Positions 10,395 through 22,375 of a stretch of 64,000 bases of DNA are shown one piece after another; position 1 is the first letter of the stretch; the number at the start of each line of letters is the position of its first letter. Position numbers and translations under genes: made by a program. Origin of the DNA: Ephemerocybe angulata (taxonomy: Eukaryota; Basidiomycota; Agaricomycetes; Agaricales; Psathyrellaceae); the NCBI GenBank assembly GCA_013368325.1, contig JAACJK010000112.1, forward strand, positions 310,001 to 374,000, given 5' to 3'. The notes under the pieces are model-generated. The model saw only the letters and a program-made list of their open reading frames with translations, ran no database searches and was not told the origin of the DNA.

Positions 10395-11154
10395 TGCATT
10401 TATTGGGTCTTCAACTAGCAGAGGTAGAGCCATTGTTGTTAATAATAAGGGGTGGTTGGGGGCCTGGGTGTAGCTATGGCAGGTTGTGAGTTAAGATTTT
10501 ATTTGATCAGCAAATGCCTGTGTGCAGATGGCTTTCCTTGTTATCTTGTTTTGAAGGTTCTCATCTCAGTTAGAATGTGCCAGAATGCACTTTAGGTGCT
10601 ACCACATAATATGGTCAGGCCCTGATGCAGAGCGTAGAGCACACTTGCAATGCCTGGATGAGGCTATAGAACAGAGAACCCACACCAGTTTTGGATGACC
10701 AGCCAAATGAGTGTGGCGAAACTGACAAGTGCATGCCGGCCAGCATGGGTGTTCATCAAAATGAGTAAAGCTCAAGCAGTATGTCAGATTGGCATAGGTC
10801 AGTATATAGTATAATGGATGTACCTCGGGCACAAAGGCTGCCAAGCCATACAGCCCTTGTGTCCATGAACTGAGGCTCCTTAAGCTGGACAAGCAGTTCC
10901 AGGAGTGAGTCATCGTCATGGCAGCAAATAAGTGCCAATAGAAAAAATACCTGGCTGTGGCTGAGAGTTGAAAGCAGCACATATTGCCACATTATCACAC
11001 ACATGATTTCTGATGGATAGGTCTGTTGACAAGATTTCTTTCTTTCTCTTAATTGTGATGTGTCCATCACTCCTCCCCAGTTTTCCTGGGAGAGTTCGCT
11101 TTGCCAAAGTGGGCTCCGCCCCCCCACTTTTCTACTGACCCTCAGGCCCTGCTT
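10395..11154. other. No supported gene
   Basis: Open minus-strand frames of 120-127 codons at 10599-11127 overlap one another and have no recognisable domain; their Cys/His/Trp-rich composition looks like translated noncoding sequence. Nothing else is seen. Confidence 0.2.
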
Positions 11155-11782
11155 TTGTACTTCACACTCCCCCAGAATTCCTGTGAGACTCCTGTAGGAC
11201 GGCCAAGTTGAAAGGTGTTCTGGGCTGATAATGTCATAAAAGCGTAAGTATCAACTTTCAAGTGTGGGTGCGCAGGTGTCATATATATATATACTGAAAC
11301 TATCATCAAAGTCCTTAGCCCTGTTTATAAACAGTGTGAGTCTGTGGTGCAATCAGTAGGCAATAAATTCATGCATTGACCCCCAATCAATATCTCACCA
11401 CCCTTTCCATGCACTTGTGCTTGCAAACTGCATTAGAAACAGGTGTGGCTGGCCATTGATGTATGCACCTAGGTCCCATATACATTTGCACCTCATGTGC
11501 GTACAAAACAATCACTTGACACCTCAGTCACCTGGCTGTACCAACATTAAGTGGAGTCTTAGCTGCCCCACTTGATATGGAGGACAGCCATGGCTGAACT
11601 GGGCCAAATTGTGCTAATTCTGCCACTGTTTAGCTATTAGTCCATTGGTCCTGCCATATTGCTACCGGCAGAGCCATTTAATATCTGGCTCTTCCAAATT
11701 GATTTGTTTCTGCCAGGTCCAGCCAGTATCTGGGGTCCTAGTCATAATGCTGGCAGAGCCTTGTCTATTGGCTGTTCTGCTT

Positions 11783-12035
11783 TTACCAACTATTGGCAGT
11801 ACAGGTTAATGTTTCATTTGGCAGTGCCAGAAAGATGCATTGGCAGTACCATTTGGCAGGGTTAAATGACAGCTGCCAGACCCAGACTGTATTGTCCAGA
11901 GAGCTGGACACGATGTGTCTCCCATCAGGTGAGAAGGCTACTGAGCTGACTGTGTCAGTATGCACTGTGCCACAATCAGACATTGCTACATTAATCTGCA
12001 TGTCTCAGAGATAATGTGCCTCTCATCAGGAGAGA
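11783..12035 (-). pseudogene. WD40 repeat fragment
   Basis: The minus strand reads [19 protein letters not shown] and [11 protein letters not shown], a textbook WD40 blade (GH-like start, VAFSPDG, DNTVxVW). A second partial blade, with AFSPDE and HI, is visible at 12010-12035. In Agaricomycetes such blades commonly come from NACHT/STAND-WD40 proteins. The surrounding frames are closed, so this is a relic lying within the first insertion of copy C. Confidence 0.65.
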
Positions 12036-13636
12036 AGGCAACCAAACAAACCTAAGAGGTATGTTTTGTGAATGGATAGAAAGCAATGGTTGCAAAAAAC
12101 TCCAAGCAAATTCAGGCAGTAGAACCTAATCTATAAGAAGAACTGGCTATAAGTGTACACTTGATTCTCTAGTTGCATAAGTATGTCCAATTACAACTAA
12201 AACCATAAATCGTGTTAACGCTTTTTGGAAGCTAAAATCCCAGATGATATGCCTCTTGCTCAAGCCTTTCCGAGTCAAAGTGATGCATACCTCCAAATTC
12301 CCTCTATATCAGTGTAAATCCCATCTTTTTCTCTATAGTGGCAACTGAGTCTTCACCAATCTGTTGAATTTATCCAGCTTATTATTCAGTATAAATATAT
12401 GTCTTTATCTCTTGCATTTACCACATCCCCGTATTGAACTAATGTTGTGCAAACAATGATTGTAGGCTTCACAGAGGACCCCTTGGTCCCCCGCATCGAA
12501 AGGGTTTTGTCGGAGGAGTCGGCTGGGCAGAGAAGGGTAGTTGAGGCTGAGCAGAGATGGATGCCATGAAGAAAGAGGTGAAATTTCGAAACGAACATTG
12601 GTGAAACACCCGCCTCCATCAAAAAAAATCTTCAAAGTGTGCGCTACTGAGACTATCAAGGGCAATAGTTGGAAAAGAATTCCAACCCTTCTGCTGCCTA
12701 TAGTAAGATAGTGTTCCCCAAGGCATCTGGAATCCCAATTGTGGAATCTAGTTCGACTATGACACTATTGTCAACAAGAAGGAAACAGACTACCACATCT
12801 TTAAGATGCAGCCAAACAAAGGGAAGATCCCTTCCACCATTAAAGCCTAGAAGGAGCTATCATAGCAATGGTCTGAGTCCCTGTGATGAGTTCTTTGTAG
12901 TCTATACACAGATATTCGAAATGCTTTTCGTGTGGTAGCCTGAGGAATCCTCAAATCGCTATCTCTGCATTTAGAATAATGAGGAAGGGGTTGATATCAA
13001 AATGCTGGAAAGTGGAAAGAAGTAGAATTCCTTTCCTCATGCAATGCACCATCATCAGCAATCATGTATAATTTTTCAATCAAACATCATGTGTTGCTCT
13101 CTGTACTATGCATTGTAATGGTGCTGCCATTAGGAAGAAGATGATCAGGATGCGTGAGGTCCAAAAGAGGAGCCTCATTGAACTGTATCAGTATACATCC
13201 AAACTGAGCTTAGCTTAAGATGCTTGCTTAATTATCTGGAGAAAATTAGATGAAAATTGAGATCAGCAACTTGCAAGGCAAAAAACTAAAAACTGGCAAA
13301 TGAAGAGGTGGGATTCAGTATGGGCACCACATCTAGGCCACAAATGTATGTAACAAACACTGGTGCTATCTGCTCTCAACCAGCTATCAAGTTGCTCAAA
13401 ATTTGAATAGACCTGCTGCTGGGCATAAGTTCCATGATAGCCTAAATCTTCATGGCTGGACAACCTGTGAGCTTCTTTGGGTGTGTCCAGCAGTTCCATA
13501 AAGCTATGTCAAGCACGATTCTGTAGGTGTTGTGGTCCTCAGTGCTTACTGATGTCAGCGAACACTCACCCACCTTATATCTAGATGTGGGACACATTCA
13601 GGAGGCCACAGGTCACTTAACGAAGACCACATTCTC
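12036..13636. other. No supported gene
   Basis: Short frames only. The composition is AT-rich and many stops occur in all frames. Some segments (12640-12860) look protein-like in one frame but match nothing I recognise. Confidence 0.2.
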
Positions 13637-14196
13637 GCAACTTCCAGTGGAATTCTAGTGAACTTTTACCAAAAGTAATTTTATGAAACAAAGTCTGGTA
13701 GAAGTTCACTGAACTTCCACCAGATTTCTGCTGAAATTCCTACAGGAATTCAAAATGTTCAGTTTAGTATATTCAGTAGGAGTCTGATATTTCACTGGAC
13801 TTCCAGTGAACTCTTGCTGGACTGATGGTGGATTGAATCATTAATACGAAGCTTTATTTGTTTTCATATTATTTGATGCTTGTCATACAGGCTGACTAAT
13901 CATTCCCACAAGTCTTTTTTATTATTATTTTTCCCATTCTAGACACTGGACAGTGTCTTTCATAATCTTCTTGCACTCATGTCTCAGAACTCAGCCCATT
14001 TTATAACCTGCACATGTCTATTTTTATCTCAACTCAATGTTCAGAAAGTATTTTGCATTTTTTGGCACTATTTCTTGAAATATTAGGTAAATTTTTTGAT
14101 GATATCAGCATCAAATCACGATCACTATCTATTTATGTAAAAACACCTTCATATTTTTCTCACACCTTGCTGGTGTCTTGTAGAACTGAACTCCTA

Positions 14197-15056
14197 CCGC
14201 AAGGGTGCGCGCCACACAGGCGAGAGTAAGCAGCAGCAGAACAGGACCTTGGCTTGGAGGAGGGGTAGCACATTTTTGTATTCCTCAAGCAGTCGAGAAA
14301 TGTCATTGCACTCCTTATCGGAAGGGCCCTCCCCTGTGCTAGTGGAAGCCATATCAGATGAGTGCATCAGTAAGCTGAGCTGAAGGGAATGATTGGTGAG
14401 GAGCTAGTAGAATTTAAAACATCTCAATTTACGCACCTCCAAGGAGACTTGTGGTAAGTAGACCACCGCTGAGGCTATTTATTTGGTGCACTGGTTTACT
14501 CTACCACATCTGCCAAAAAAGTCTGATACATTGAAGATAAACATTTCATAACATAGAGTCAACTACTTTACATGATGAATTCATTCGCTAACTTGAGAGT
14601 TACTGGTGTTGCTAAGTTGAGAGTCCTCGTTGCTAACTTGAGAGTCATCAGTGTCTTCTGCCTCACTTTCAGTTGATGAGTTTCCTGCTGCGTTGCCAGG
14701 AAAGTGGTGCCATTGCTCGATGTGCAGCCAATGAGGCAGTTGCTGACAGGTGACAATGCAATAGGTATCCCCTGAAGAATCGACATGCAGAATGCTATGA
14801 CTGAGTTAGCCAAGTCCAGTCAAAGTAAAGTAACACCCCACTAGATTTGTTCAATGTCATGTATGGGGTAGTTATTCAGTAGAACAAAGCGCCTGACAGA
14901 ACAAAGTCAACATCATATACAATTTGAGCGATAATGGGACTTACAGAGACAGTGTTCTGGGGACAAAAATTTCTTCCTCTGGTAATACATAGGCATGGGT
15001 AGCACACTGAAGGGAACTGAAGTCGGCTTCCAGGTTGATGTGCATGGCTACATCAT
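14197..15056. other. Insertion inside copy C with a short tandem repeat
   Basis: About 860 bp absent from copy B. On the minus strand a short frame from ATG at 14352 (MASTSTGEGPSDKECND) closes after 53 codons at 14194. Three imperfect copies of GCTAACTTGAGAGT lie at 14586-14652. The inserted element is not identified. Confidence 0.35.
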
Positions 15057-15227
15057 GCATTGGCTGATACTGAACTCCTCCTGAACTGAACTAAACACTG
15101 GTGGAAAATCAGAACTCAAAATTTGGTCAGGAGAGTTCAGTGGAATTTCAGTGGAAGTTCAGAAAGTTTACTGGAATTTCACTGGAATTCCTCTTGAACT
15201 CCTACAGGAATAATGGGGCAGTGCAAA

Positions 15228-16210
15228 GTCCTTCTCGATGAGGCCCACTTTTTGCTGACCCATGAGAGCTTTTGCCCTATCATAAAGATGCTCTCCTGGG
15301 CAGGTCAAAAGTCTGTACAGGTTGTTCTTCTCACTGCTACCCTGCCGGTAAATCTCATTGCGCAATTATTTGATGCTACCAGCCTAGTGGTACGTACCCA
15401 TTGTTTTACGCATAATGACGGAGTGTCACAACATCTCCATAAACATCTCCGTCCTAGATGGTAGCTCTGCTGTTCAGGCAGAGGTCATTTCCTGCTTTCA
15501 CAAAGTGCGCATGAGCCACCCCCACCCATTGCATTCTCATTTACTCTTGGTCGAAAGCAGAGGTTGAGTCAAATGCTATGAGTCTCAAGATCCCTAGCAT
15601 ACATGGAGATATGGGGCAGGATGTCATGTAGCCCATACTCCAGTCCTTCTGAGAGGGTACTGTATGCACCTTGTCTTGTACTACCTGTCTCGGAGTTGGG
15701 TTTGATGTCCCAGATGTCAGCTTTGTTATTCATGCTGGCTTGTCTTGGGATCTTCTCAGCTACATGCAAGAAGCTGGACGAGCAGGCAGGAGCAAGCTTT
15801 TTTTGCCTGCATGGACCTACATCGTTGCAGATAGGAACATGCAGGGGACAAGGATGAGTTTGGGCTTGAAGCCTTGAAGGCATTCATACTGGGTAATCAG
15901 ACATGCCATCGAGTCGTTCCCTGGACCTAGCTCAATGGTGCTGGTCTTCTCTGTGCACTTCTCACTCTGGAAGCCCATCTCTGCGATGTCTGTGAATGTC
16001 AATTACAGCATACACTGGTGGATATTCCACACAAGCTCACACCAGCACTCAAGGCCTTACCAAGGGCAAATTCCCCTCCAGTACTTCCACTGCTCCCCTT
16101 AGGATTCAAGTCGATCCTCACAATGGCTGCACAAGTCTTTCGAGTCATCCAGGGAGAAGGGAGAAGTGAGCATTCAATAATTTATCAGCACATGGAGAAG
16201 TTTGGATGAC
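15228..16210 (+). pseudogene. RecQ-like DEAH helicase fragment
   Basis: Begins directly at the end of copy C with VLLDEAHFLLTHES (motif II, DEAH), followed by VQVVLLTATLP (motif III) at about 15325-15350. A GTACGT...CCTAG intron probably follows (15391-15459). The C-terminal helicase lobe reads TTCLGVGFDVPDVSFVIHAG and then YMQEAGRAGR (motif VI) at about 15690-15795, with broken frames between. The P-loop half is missing. RecQ-like helicases of this sort are multicopy in Agaricomycetes, often near chromosome ends. A trailing open frame to 16210 may be the start of its C-terminal region. It is not functional as it stands. Confidence 0.65.
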
Positions 16211-17203
16211 TATTTTCAACAAAGTGCGCATGTTGCACTATTCAAGGATTGCTGGCAAGTCATTTATTTGACTAATGCAGCAAAATTGATCAGAACGAGT
16301 ACGCTCAATGGAAGTTGAAGTTATTCTCTTCTATGGCAAGCAGGTTTGCATTCATGTGGGTTGTCACAAGCAGTAAGTTCTCGACCTTTGCTTTGAACTC
16401 ATTGGTTCTTAGCTAGCCTTCTCAGACCTCTCTGCCCTCAGCCAAGTCTAGAAGCCTGGCTGGTGTCTACCCACCACCAGTCAAGGACTCAGGAACAGCC
16501 CCTTCGAACCTTGCCAATGGGATTGAAAAGTTCTCCAAACATGCACAACTCCACGTGTAACATGACAGAAATATGAACACTTGTAGTATACTTCTTACAG
16601 TACTTCTAACAACAAGGAGGTGCTTCACAGTCGAATAAAGAGAGGATAATGACAGACATGGCACCAGCCCACCCACAGCCACTAATGTTGCTTCAGTTCT
16701 GTTAGAAGCCCTTCTGCTGTGCCAGCTCTCCATCACTTTGATGTTGTGCCTTATGCTTCTCGATCATCGCTCTGGCACCTTATATATACTCATCCACTCA
16801 TTTCTCACTGCTCAGTCTTTTCTTCTCTTTTAGTATCCATTTTCCTTTTGACACCTCCTCCATATAGTGCACTTACCGCACATGATTGAGGATGACAGGG
16901 TGGATCTGTAGGCATGGCTGTGGCCTGTTGATGGAGTTTGCAGAAATCAGAAATGTGTGTGGGCGACTCACTAGTACAGTAAGTGGATTCATGATCACTC
17001 TGAGCAAGTCATAATAATTGAAGTTAATCAAATAAGTACATGCCAAAGTAAAGGGGATCAATGGCTGTGACAGTAACTCACCAAGTGTGGGAGATCCATC
17101 TCTAGCTTGGGCAACTGACTTTCAGTGAAATGGTATCATCTTACCAGTTACTTGAGCTTATTTGAGCTTACCTTTGCTAATTTCTTTCTGGCCAGTTTGC
17201 TAC
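16211..17203. other. No supported gene
   Basis: Only short frames are present. A TATATATACTC motif near 16781 could be a core promoter, but no downstream gene is seen. Confidence 0.2.
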
Positions 17204-17754
17204 TGTGGCGAAGACGCCGGCTGATGTCGGAAAAGCGACGAGCAGAGAGCAGAGAGCAGAGGAGCAGAGGTCGGACGAGCGACGAGCAGCAATGCAGATA
17301 CAAGAGCTATATAGTCAAAGGTAAATAGAATACAGGGAATAGGAGCGAAGCGACTATGTACCTGTATAGTCAAAGAGATCGGGTGGGGAATAATGAATGA
17401 GTAGCTACGAGTATATATGTGTTCAGATGATCTCAAATGAAAATAGAACAATAGAATGATCCAAAGAACAATAAGAGTCCATATGAGTCGATATGACTGA
17501 AAGGCAGTGCACGGGCAGCGCACCTGAGAACAAAGGTGTGAACAAGGTATAAACATGCTGTGCATGAGAATAAGAAGCATGAATGTGCTGTGCATGAAGT
17601 GAGGAGAAGGCTCAGAAGAGCGAAGGCAGTGTGAAGATGTGCAAGAGTGTGCAAAGGTGTGCAAGAGTGTGCAGGAAAGCACGCAAATGAATAGTAAAGG
17701 AAGAAATGAAAGGGAAAGAAGAGAAAATAAGTAGGCTGATCAGTGTTCACAATA
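17204..17754 (-). repeat. Solo LTR of a Ty1/copia-like element
   Basis: A 551-bp block flanked on both sides by GCTAC (17199-17203 and 17755-17759), a 5-bp target duplication. Read on the minus strand it starts TATTGTGAAC and ends CGCCACA. The first dinucleotide TA is probably a mutated TG (G to A). Its interior carries the GAACAATAG-type repeats also seen in the copia LTRs of this window (minus-strand view of 46774-47237). No internal domain is left, as expected after LTR-LTR recombination. Confidence 0.6.
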
Positions 17755-17759
17755 GCTAC

Positions 17760-18665
17760 CTGTCTAGTCTGTGACTCCCAGGTGATTTACTATATCATTT
17801 TTTTTCCACTTTCTCTATGTTTGGCTTGAACCTGCACTGGGTGCCTAGGATGAACTATTAGGTATTGCACTGCTAGTTTGTTAGCAAAGCATCCTGTAGA
17901 ACCCCCACTTTTAAACAAGTATTGTCATTGAGCATGGTTCAGCTCCTCTCTCCTTGAGCCCCATCATGTGTATTTCTGTCCTACTGATCTCTGTCAAGCG
18001 ACCTGTACCCCAATTAAGAAGATGTTGATTGCATTCTCAGGTGAGTTTCCTCATTTATGCACAATGAATTGCGAAGGGTTGGCACTCTGACTCAACTCGC
18101 TGTGCTGATGCTAACTTGCTACTATTTCTCCTCTTGTAAAAAGATTGCACATCTGCATTTTTTGCATGTCCATTGTCACCAGTTTCAGGTGAGTTCATTG
18201 CTTATTCCTATGTTTTGCAACATGATCCCAAGTGTGCCTGATATTATCCTCTCCCTTGCATGCTCACCCTCTGTTCTCTGCTATGTCCATCCTCCTTCAC
18301 CACTGTTTCTTCTGAACAAGGTAAGAGGCAGCAAGCAGGAGAGTTTGGCACCTCTTGGTAGAGCAGGATGTTGAAGAAGAGCTTTCACTATCTATATTGG
18401 GTGTTGCAAGACTATGCACAAACCTCTATTGGTGTTTATATATCTTCTTAGGCCAAATTCACATGTCTATTGAGGCTGTGGCCTTCTTTGCTGTTTTCGA
18501 TCACCCAGTTATTGAGGCTCTGGATCGAGTGGAGTTCTTCCCTACCAAGCAATGTGAGTTGGATGTCAATGTTCTTATAATGGCATTAGTAGAGCTGACG
18601 AAAGCACAGGGGATGAAATACTGAGGTTACTATTTTGCAGCCAAAGATTGAACAAACAAACAACC
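17760..18665. other. No supported gene; scattered splice-like sites
   Basis: Several AG/GTGAGT donors (18041, 18188) and a short open frame ending at 18624 (FFAVFDHPVIEALDRVEFF) suggest an eroded multi-intron gene, but no continuous product can be assembled and no family is recognised. Confidence 0.2.
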
Positions 18666-18798
18666 TATTAAACCGTTAGGTTTAGATAGGTATGACCACA
18701 CTGTGAGTGGGAAGAGTTTGATCAGATTGATAGTAACTAAATGATATACATGATATGCACCTGCGAGTGGGAAGAGTTCGATAGGGAGGAGTACTATT
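18666..18798 (-). repeat. Copia LTR fragment
   Basis: Nearly identical to 46774-46903 of the solo LTR (same TATTAAACCGTTAGGTTTAG start and GAGTGGGAAGAGTT repeats). Only about 133 bp of the LTR end remain; the remainder is lost. Confidence 0.7.
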
Positions 18799-20529
18799 GC
18801 AAAGCCAGATTCTGTGCATTATTCAGCAGTGGTAAAGTTGCCAACCTCAACCTAGCATCCCATCAATCATTACTTACAACCCTTCAATGCTTGGTTACTT
18901 TAAACGGCACCCTAGATCTTTCCGCTCTTGTTGAAGTTCGGGTAACTGGGATCAAATCATTTATTATATCGCTGTTCGAATAGGAAGCACTTTCTTTTCT
19001 GCTGAATGTCAAATTGGTAGATATAAGGCAATCAGAGGTTGACAACTTCATCCATGCGCTATATCCTACAGATATCAGTGTAGTTGCAAAGCTTGAAGTC
19101 GTGGAAAATGGGCAAGTATATTCTTCACTGAGTAAGGGGTCTGAGCAAGCACCATGAGCAAACCATGAGGAGATTGATGAATAAAACATGCCATAATATC
19201 ATCCAGTCAGAGAAACAAAAGATAGTGACTATCAGAATAAACTTGATTGAATATATGCATATAAATAATCTACCTATAATAGGTTGTGGTAGTGATGCAT
19301 GTCTTAGACTTCTAGGATGGGTTGGCCCCTTGTTCTGCACTTTACAGTATTAAATTGAAATGCTATAATTCAACAGTAGTTTAATAAATATGATAAGCAA
19401 AATGGATACAAACAGGTATAATGGAAATACACGATAAAATATTACTCTCTACTCCTGGGCAAAACCTTTCTGGGAACACCCAGAGCCGGCCTACACATCT
19501 CTTTCATCCTCTGTTTAAGAAAGATGGTTGCCCGGCCTTTCCATGTAAAGGACCTGGTGATTGCACTTGCTTCACTAGAAGGATAATCGCCTGGCTGCAC
19601 GATGTAATCGGGGTTGGCATTGTTATGCTGTTGTAGCTCTCCAATTTATCCAGCTCATCATCGTAGACATCAAGAGTCTCTAGTGGGGGAGCAATGAAGT
19701 TCGGATATAGCTTCTTCAACCACATGTTGTAGAGCAGCTGTATATCCTCAATTGAGTTGTACCTCTCTTTCAAAGATTTGATTTCAGAGGTGTTTAATTT
19801 GCAGAGCTTCAAGCCAAGATGGTAAATAAAACATTTTAGGTGAACGTGCAATCTAAGGATTGGGAAATTGATATACAGAGGGATAAATGTCTGAATTTCC
19901 CGTGCTTGCCAGCCCAGAGGAAGTCTTCCACATTACATATTCAAGCTCTCGAATCAGTGGGAACTTATACAGCCAGCCTCCTTCTGCTATTTAATGCAGT
20001 GTCTTTGTGAACAAGAGAAAAAGGTTTTGTATAGATCCACAATCCGCTATTCTGACAAGAGCCCCCATATGCCGCCATCGAAGAGTCAGTGCAATATTGT
20101 GTTAACTGGAAGGTGATCAGATACTCATACCTTTATTACAGTTCTGCCGATACTGTAAAAGCCATTTGTAGATTTGCCAGGTCTTTCTTGCATAGTAGTT
20201 GTCGCATGGTGCTTGCTGGCTCGATTGGCTTTTTTTTTGCATTATAGCAGTTGTTATGCTTCAAACCCTTGAGGTATAGTAGTAGCCCAGTCAGTTGCTT
20301 CCCAAATTTGTCTGGAGCAGATCCAAAAAACTCTACAGCCAGGCTTTTTACTAAGCTCTTTCATACATAGATACAGCTCAGAGATTAACAGTATGTAGTT
20401 TGTCAGGGTCACTATTATTATTCTGTCTCTGACTACACTGCACTCATACACTGGGATAAAAAATAATACACATGACCTTGCTCAGAGAACACTGGTGCAA
20501 GAAATAGTTATATTACTAAAGGAAGGTAC
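18799..20529. other. No supported gene
   Basis: A minus-strand open frame at 19504-19851 (with SEIKSLKERYNSIEDIQLL and TLDVYDDELDKLESYNS) has realistic composition and might be a gene remnant, but has no recognised homologue. The remainder is AT-rich with frequent stops. Confidence 0.25.
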
Positions 20530-20538
20530 CTAAGATTG

Positions 20539-21322
20539 AGTACTTCACACTCCCCCACCTGTTCGCATGGACTCCACATGGACTCCACAAAGAATTCAGT
20601 GGTATACCAGTGGACTGGAAGCCAAATTTTTGGCAGGCCCCCTGCCAAAATCAGTCCACAAACAGTCTACGAGCAGTCCACGCTCCCCTGCCAGGCTCTG
20701 CGGAGTCCATATGTCTGATTGTGGACTGAAGCCACTGGACTCATGTGGACTACCACTGGACTCAAACCACTGGACTGATTATGGACTACTTCTGGACTGC
20801 CACTAATGATGATTATGGGTCCCATCATTTTTATTATATAATACTGTTGTCATTGTTTTGTAGTGTTGATGCTATAAAATAACTAAGCAATTGGTTAAAA
20901 ACTAATCTCACAATCAGCAAAATGATTTCCAAGCATCGACTCTTTGCAATCTAAAAATAGGATATGATATAGAGTATAGTCTAATTACAAGCTAAAATAT
21001 ATTAGACAAGATAGCTTAGTGGCTAGCACTCACACTAAAGCCTTAGTAATATTCTTTCTGTCAAAAGTAGAGATCATAAGAGTTCACATGGACTCCACGT
21101 GGACTCCATGTGGACTCCACTGGCTTAGGAATGGATATAAACTCTAAGTCTTATGTGGACTGGCTGTAGAGGGGGGGTGGACTGATTGTGGAGGGGGTAT
21201 GGACTCCACAATGAGTCCACTGGTCAGAGTCCACGAAACACCCACAGTCCAGTGGTAGACCAGTGGACTGTAGCCAGTCCATGTGGAGTCCACGTGAACA
21301 GGTGGGGGACTGTGAATTACAG
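20539..21322. mobile_element. Non-autonomous TIR transposon with 9-bp TSD
   Basis: Left end AGTACTTCACACTCCCCC and right end (inverted) CTGTAATTCACAGTCCCCC, flanked by CTAAGATTG at 20530-20538 and 21323-21331. The arms are repeats of GTGGACTCCA, whereas copies A-C use CAGTGGAATTCC; the termini nevertheless match, so this is a different non-autonomous family of the same transposase group. The core is shared with 8586-9295. An 8-bp reading of the duplication is possible because the first base of the TIR is ambiguous. There is no coding capacity. Confidence 0.75.
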
Positions 21323-21622
21323 CTAAGATTGTGCAGTATACCTCTTGTTGTTGAATTAGAAGGCAGAAATTGCCTCTGCCATAATCTAAGCCTCAATGTC
21401 AGAAGCCGAAGCCTTGTTAAAGATAGGCTTGTCTTCAATGAAGACAAGCATAATGGTATTGGGGTGAGAGGCAACACATATATGTGTCTGAGCAATGCAT
21501 CGCTCACCCCAGATAGTGAGATGGGTGCATCACATCCTTCCAAAATAATGTCTGAATCTGATAATCTTGAGCAAAATCTCAGAATCTTTAAAATTGCTAC
21601 AGTTATAATATCAATAGTGCCA

Positions 21623-21657
21623 GCTAGACTCCAACTGGACTTGAACTGGACTTTCAA
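21623..21657 (-). repeat. Fragment of CxC-element arm, split by the gypsy insertion
   Basis: 21623-21662 continued at 31617-31655 is the reverse complement of about 32455-32545, the left arm of the CxC-gene element (shared AGACTCCAACTGGACTTGAA). The gypsy element inserted into this piece, making a GTTTC duplication. The rest of that copy is not visible. Confidence 0.55.
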
Positions 21658-21662
21658 GTTTC

Positions 21663-22333
21663 TGAATCGAGTCTCGATTTGTTGGTGTACGCCTTGCGTA
21701 CACGAGTTCGAACGGTAGGTCGCGCTTAGTAGTCCGGCAGGCGAGACAGTTGAATGGATAATATTAGTATATTCAGAGAGCGCGAATAGAGATCGCGCAG
21801 TTAAGACGAAAATGATAAGTGTTATGGGAGACTTCCTTGGCGTGACGACGCGAGCTTTGGCTCAAGCGTAAGTCTTACGGTCGACGGGGACGTAATTTAG
21901 GCAAAGAAAATCTGATCTGATTCGCACAACTGAGGGACTATTTATACTAAGTACCGAGAGTTTGTGCTAGAAGGAAATAGATGGATAAAGAATAGAATGG
22001 AAGAAAAGAGATAGATGAAGATAGTAAAAGATAGTTCTACGTAGTTCTACGGAGATCCATGTCCTTCGACGTGCGTCGCGCGCGTCGACGAGAATCACGA
22101 GCCAACGCGTACGCGCATGGCGCGCGCGCGTCAAGATCGGATCGGCCCCGGGGTTGCGCCCGGTGCCCTAGCACTTGGATAGGTTTTGCTGGTGCTATCC
22201 AAGTGTCGAGTGCGTTGGCACTCGAGCTCGTACCTCGTCAGTTGACGGCGAGAAGGCTAAATAAGTAAAGAAAAAGGGGAAAAAAGGTAAAGAAAATAGG
22301 AGAAAAAGAGAAATAAGCCATAGACACCATACA
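21663..22333 (-). repeat. 3' LTR of the chromovirus
   Basis: 671 bp, about 99.5% like the 5' copy by eye. Contains CG-rich motifs (a GCGCGCGCG run near 22118). Ends ACCATACA on the plus strand. Confidence 0.95.
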
Positions 22334-22334
22334 T

Positions 22335-22346
22335 AACCCCCCCAGC
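22335..22346 (-). promoter_or_regulatory. Polypurine tract for plus-strand DNA priming
   Basis: The minus strand reads CTGGGGGGGTTA immediately before the 3' LTR start TGTATGG. A G-run here is the expected RNase H-resistant primer. Confidence 0.6.
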
Positions 22347-22375
22347 CTTCGAGTCGTCAACTAGCCTGCAGCATC

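Larger units (their letters stand above)
11155..15231 (+). mobile_element. TIR transposon copy C, split by two insertions
   Basis: The left terminus 11155-11203 (TTGTACTTCACACTCCCCC and GAATTCCTGTGAGACTCC) corresponds to the start of copy B. Homology then resumes at 13637 (AACTTCCAGTGGAATTC) and runs to about 14196, and again from about 15057 to 15231 (end GGGGCAGTGCAAAGTCC). Blocks 11204-13636 and 14197-15056 are therefore extra to copy B. The alternative is chance proximity of separate copies, but the breakpoints are nearly collinear with copy B and only about 5-80 bp of the reference is missing at each junction. The right end abuts a RecQ-like helicase fragment. Confidence 0.5.

Noticed and set aside
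10599..11127. Two overlapping minus-strand ORFs of 123-127 codons
   Set aside because: No recognisable family, mutual overlap in different frames, unusual Cys/Trp/His content.
17200..17750. Minus-strand ORFs of 105-160 codons, hydrophobic, membrane-like
   Set aside because: Lie wholly within the solo LTR and reflect its composition.
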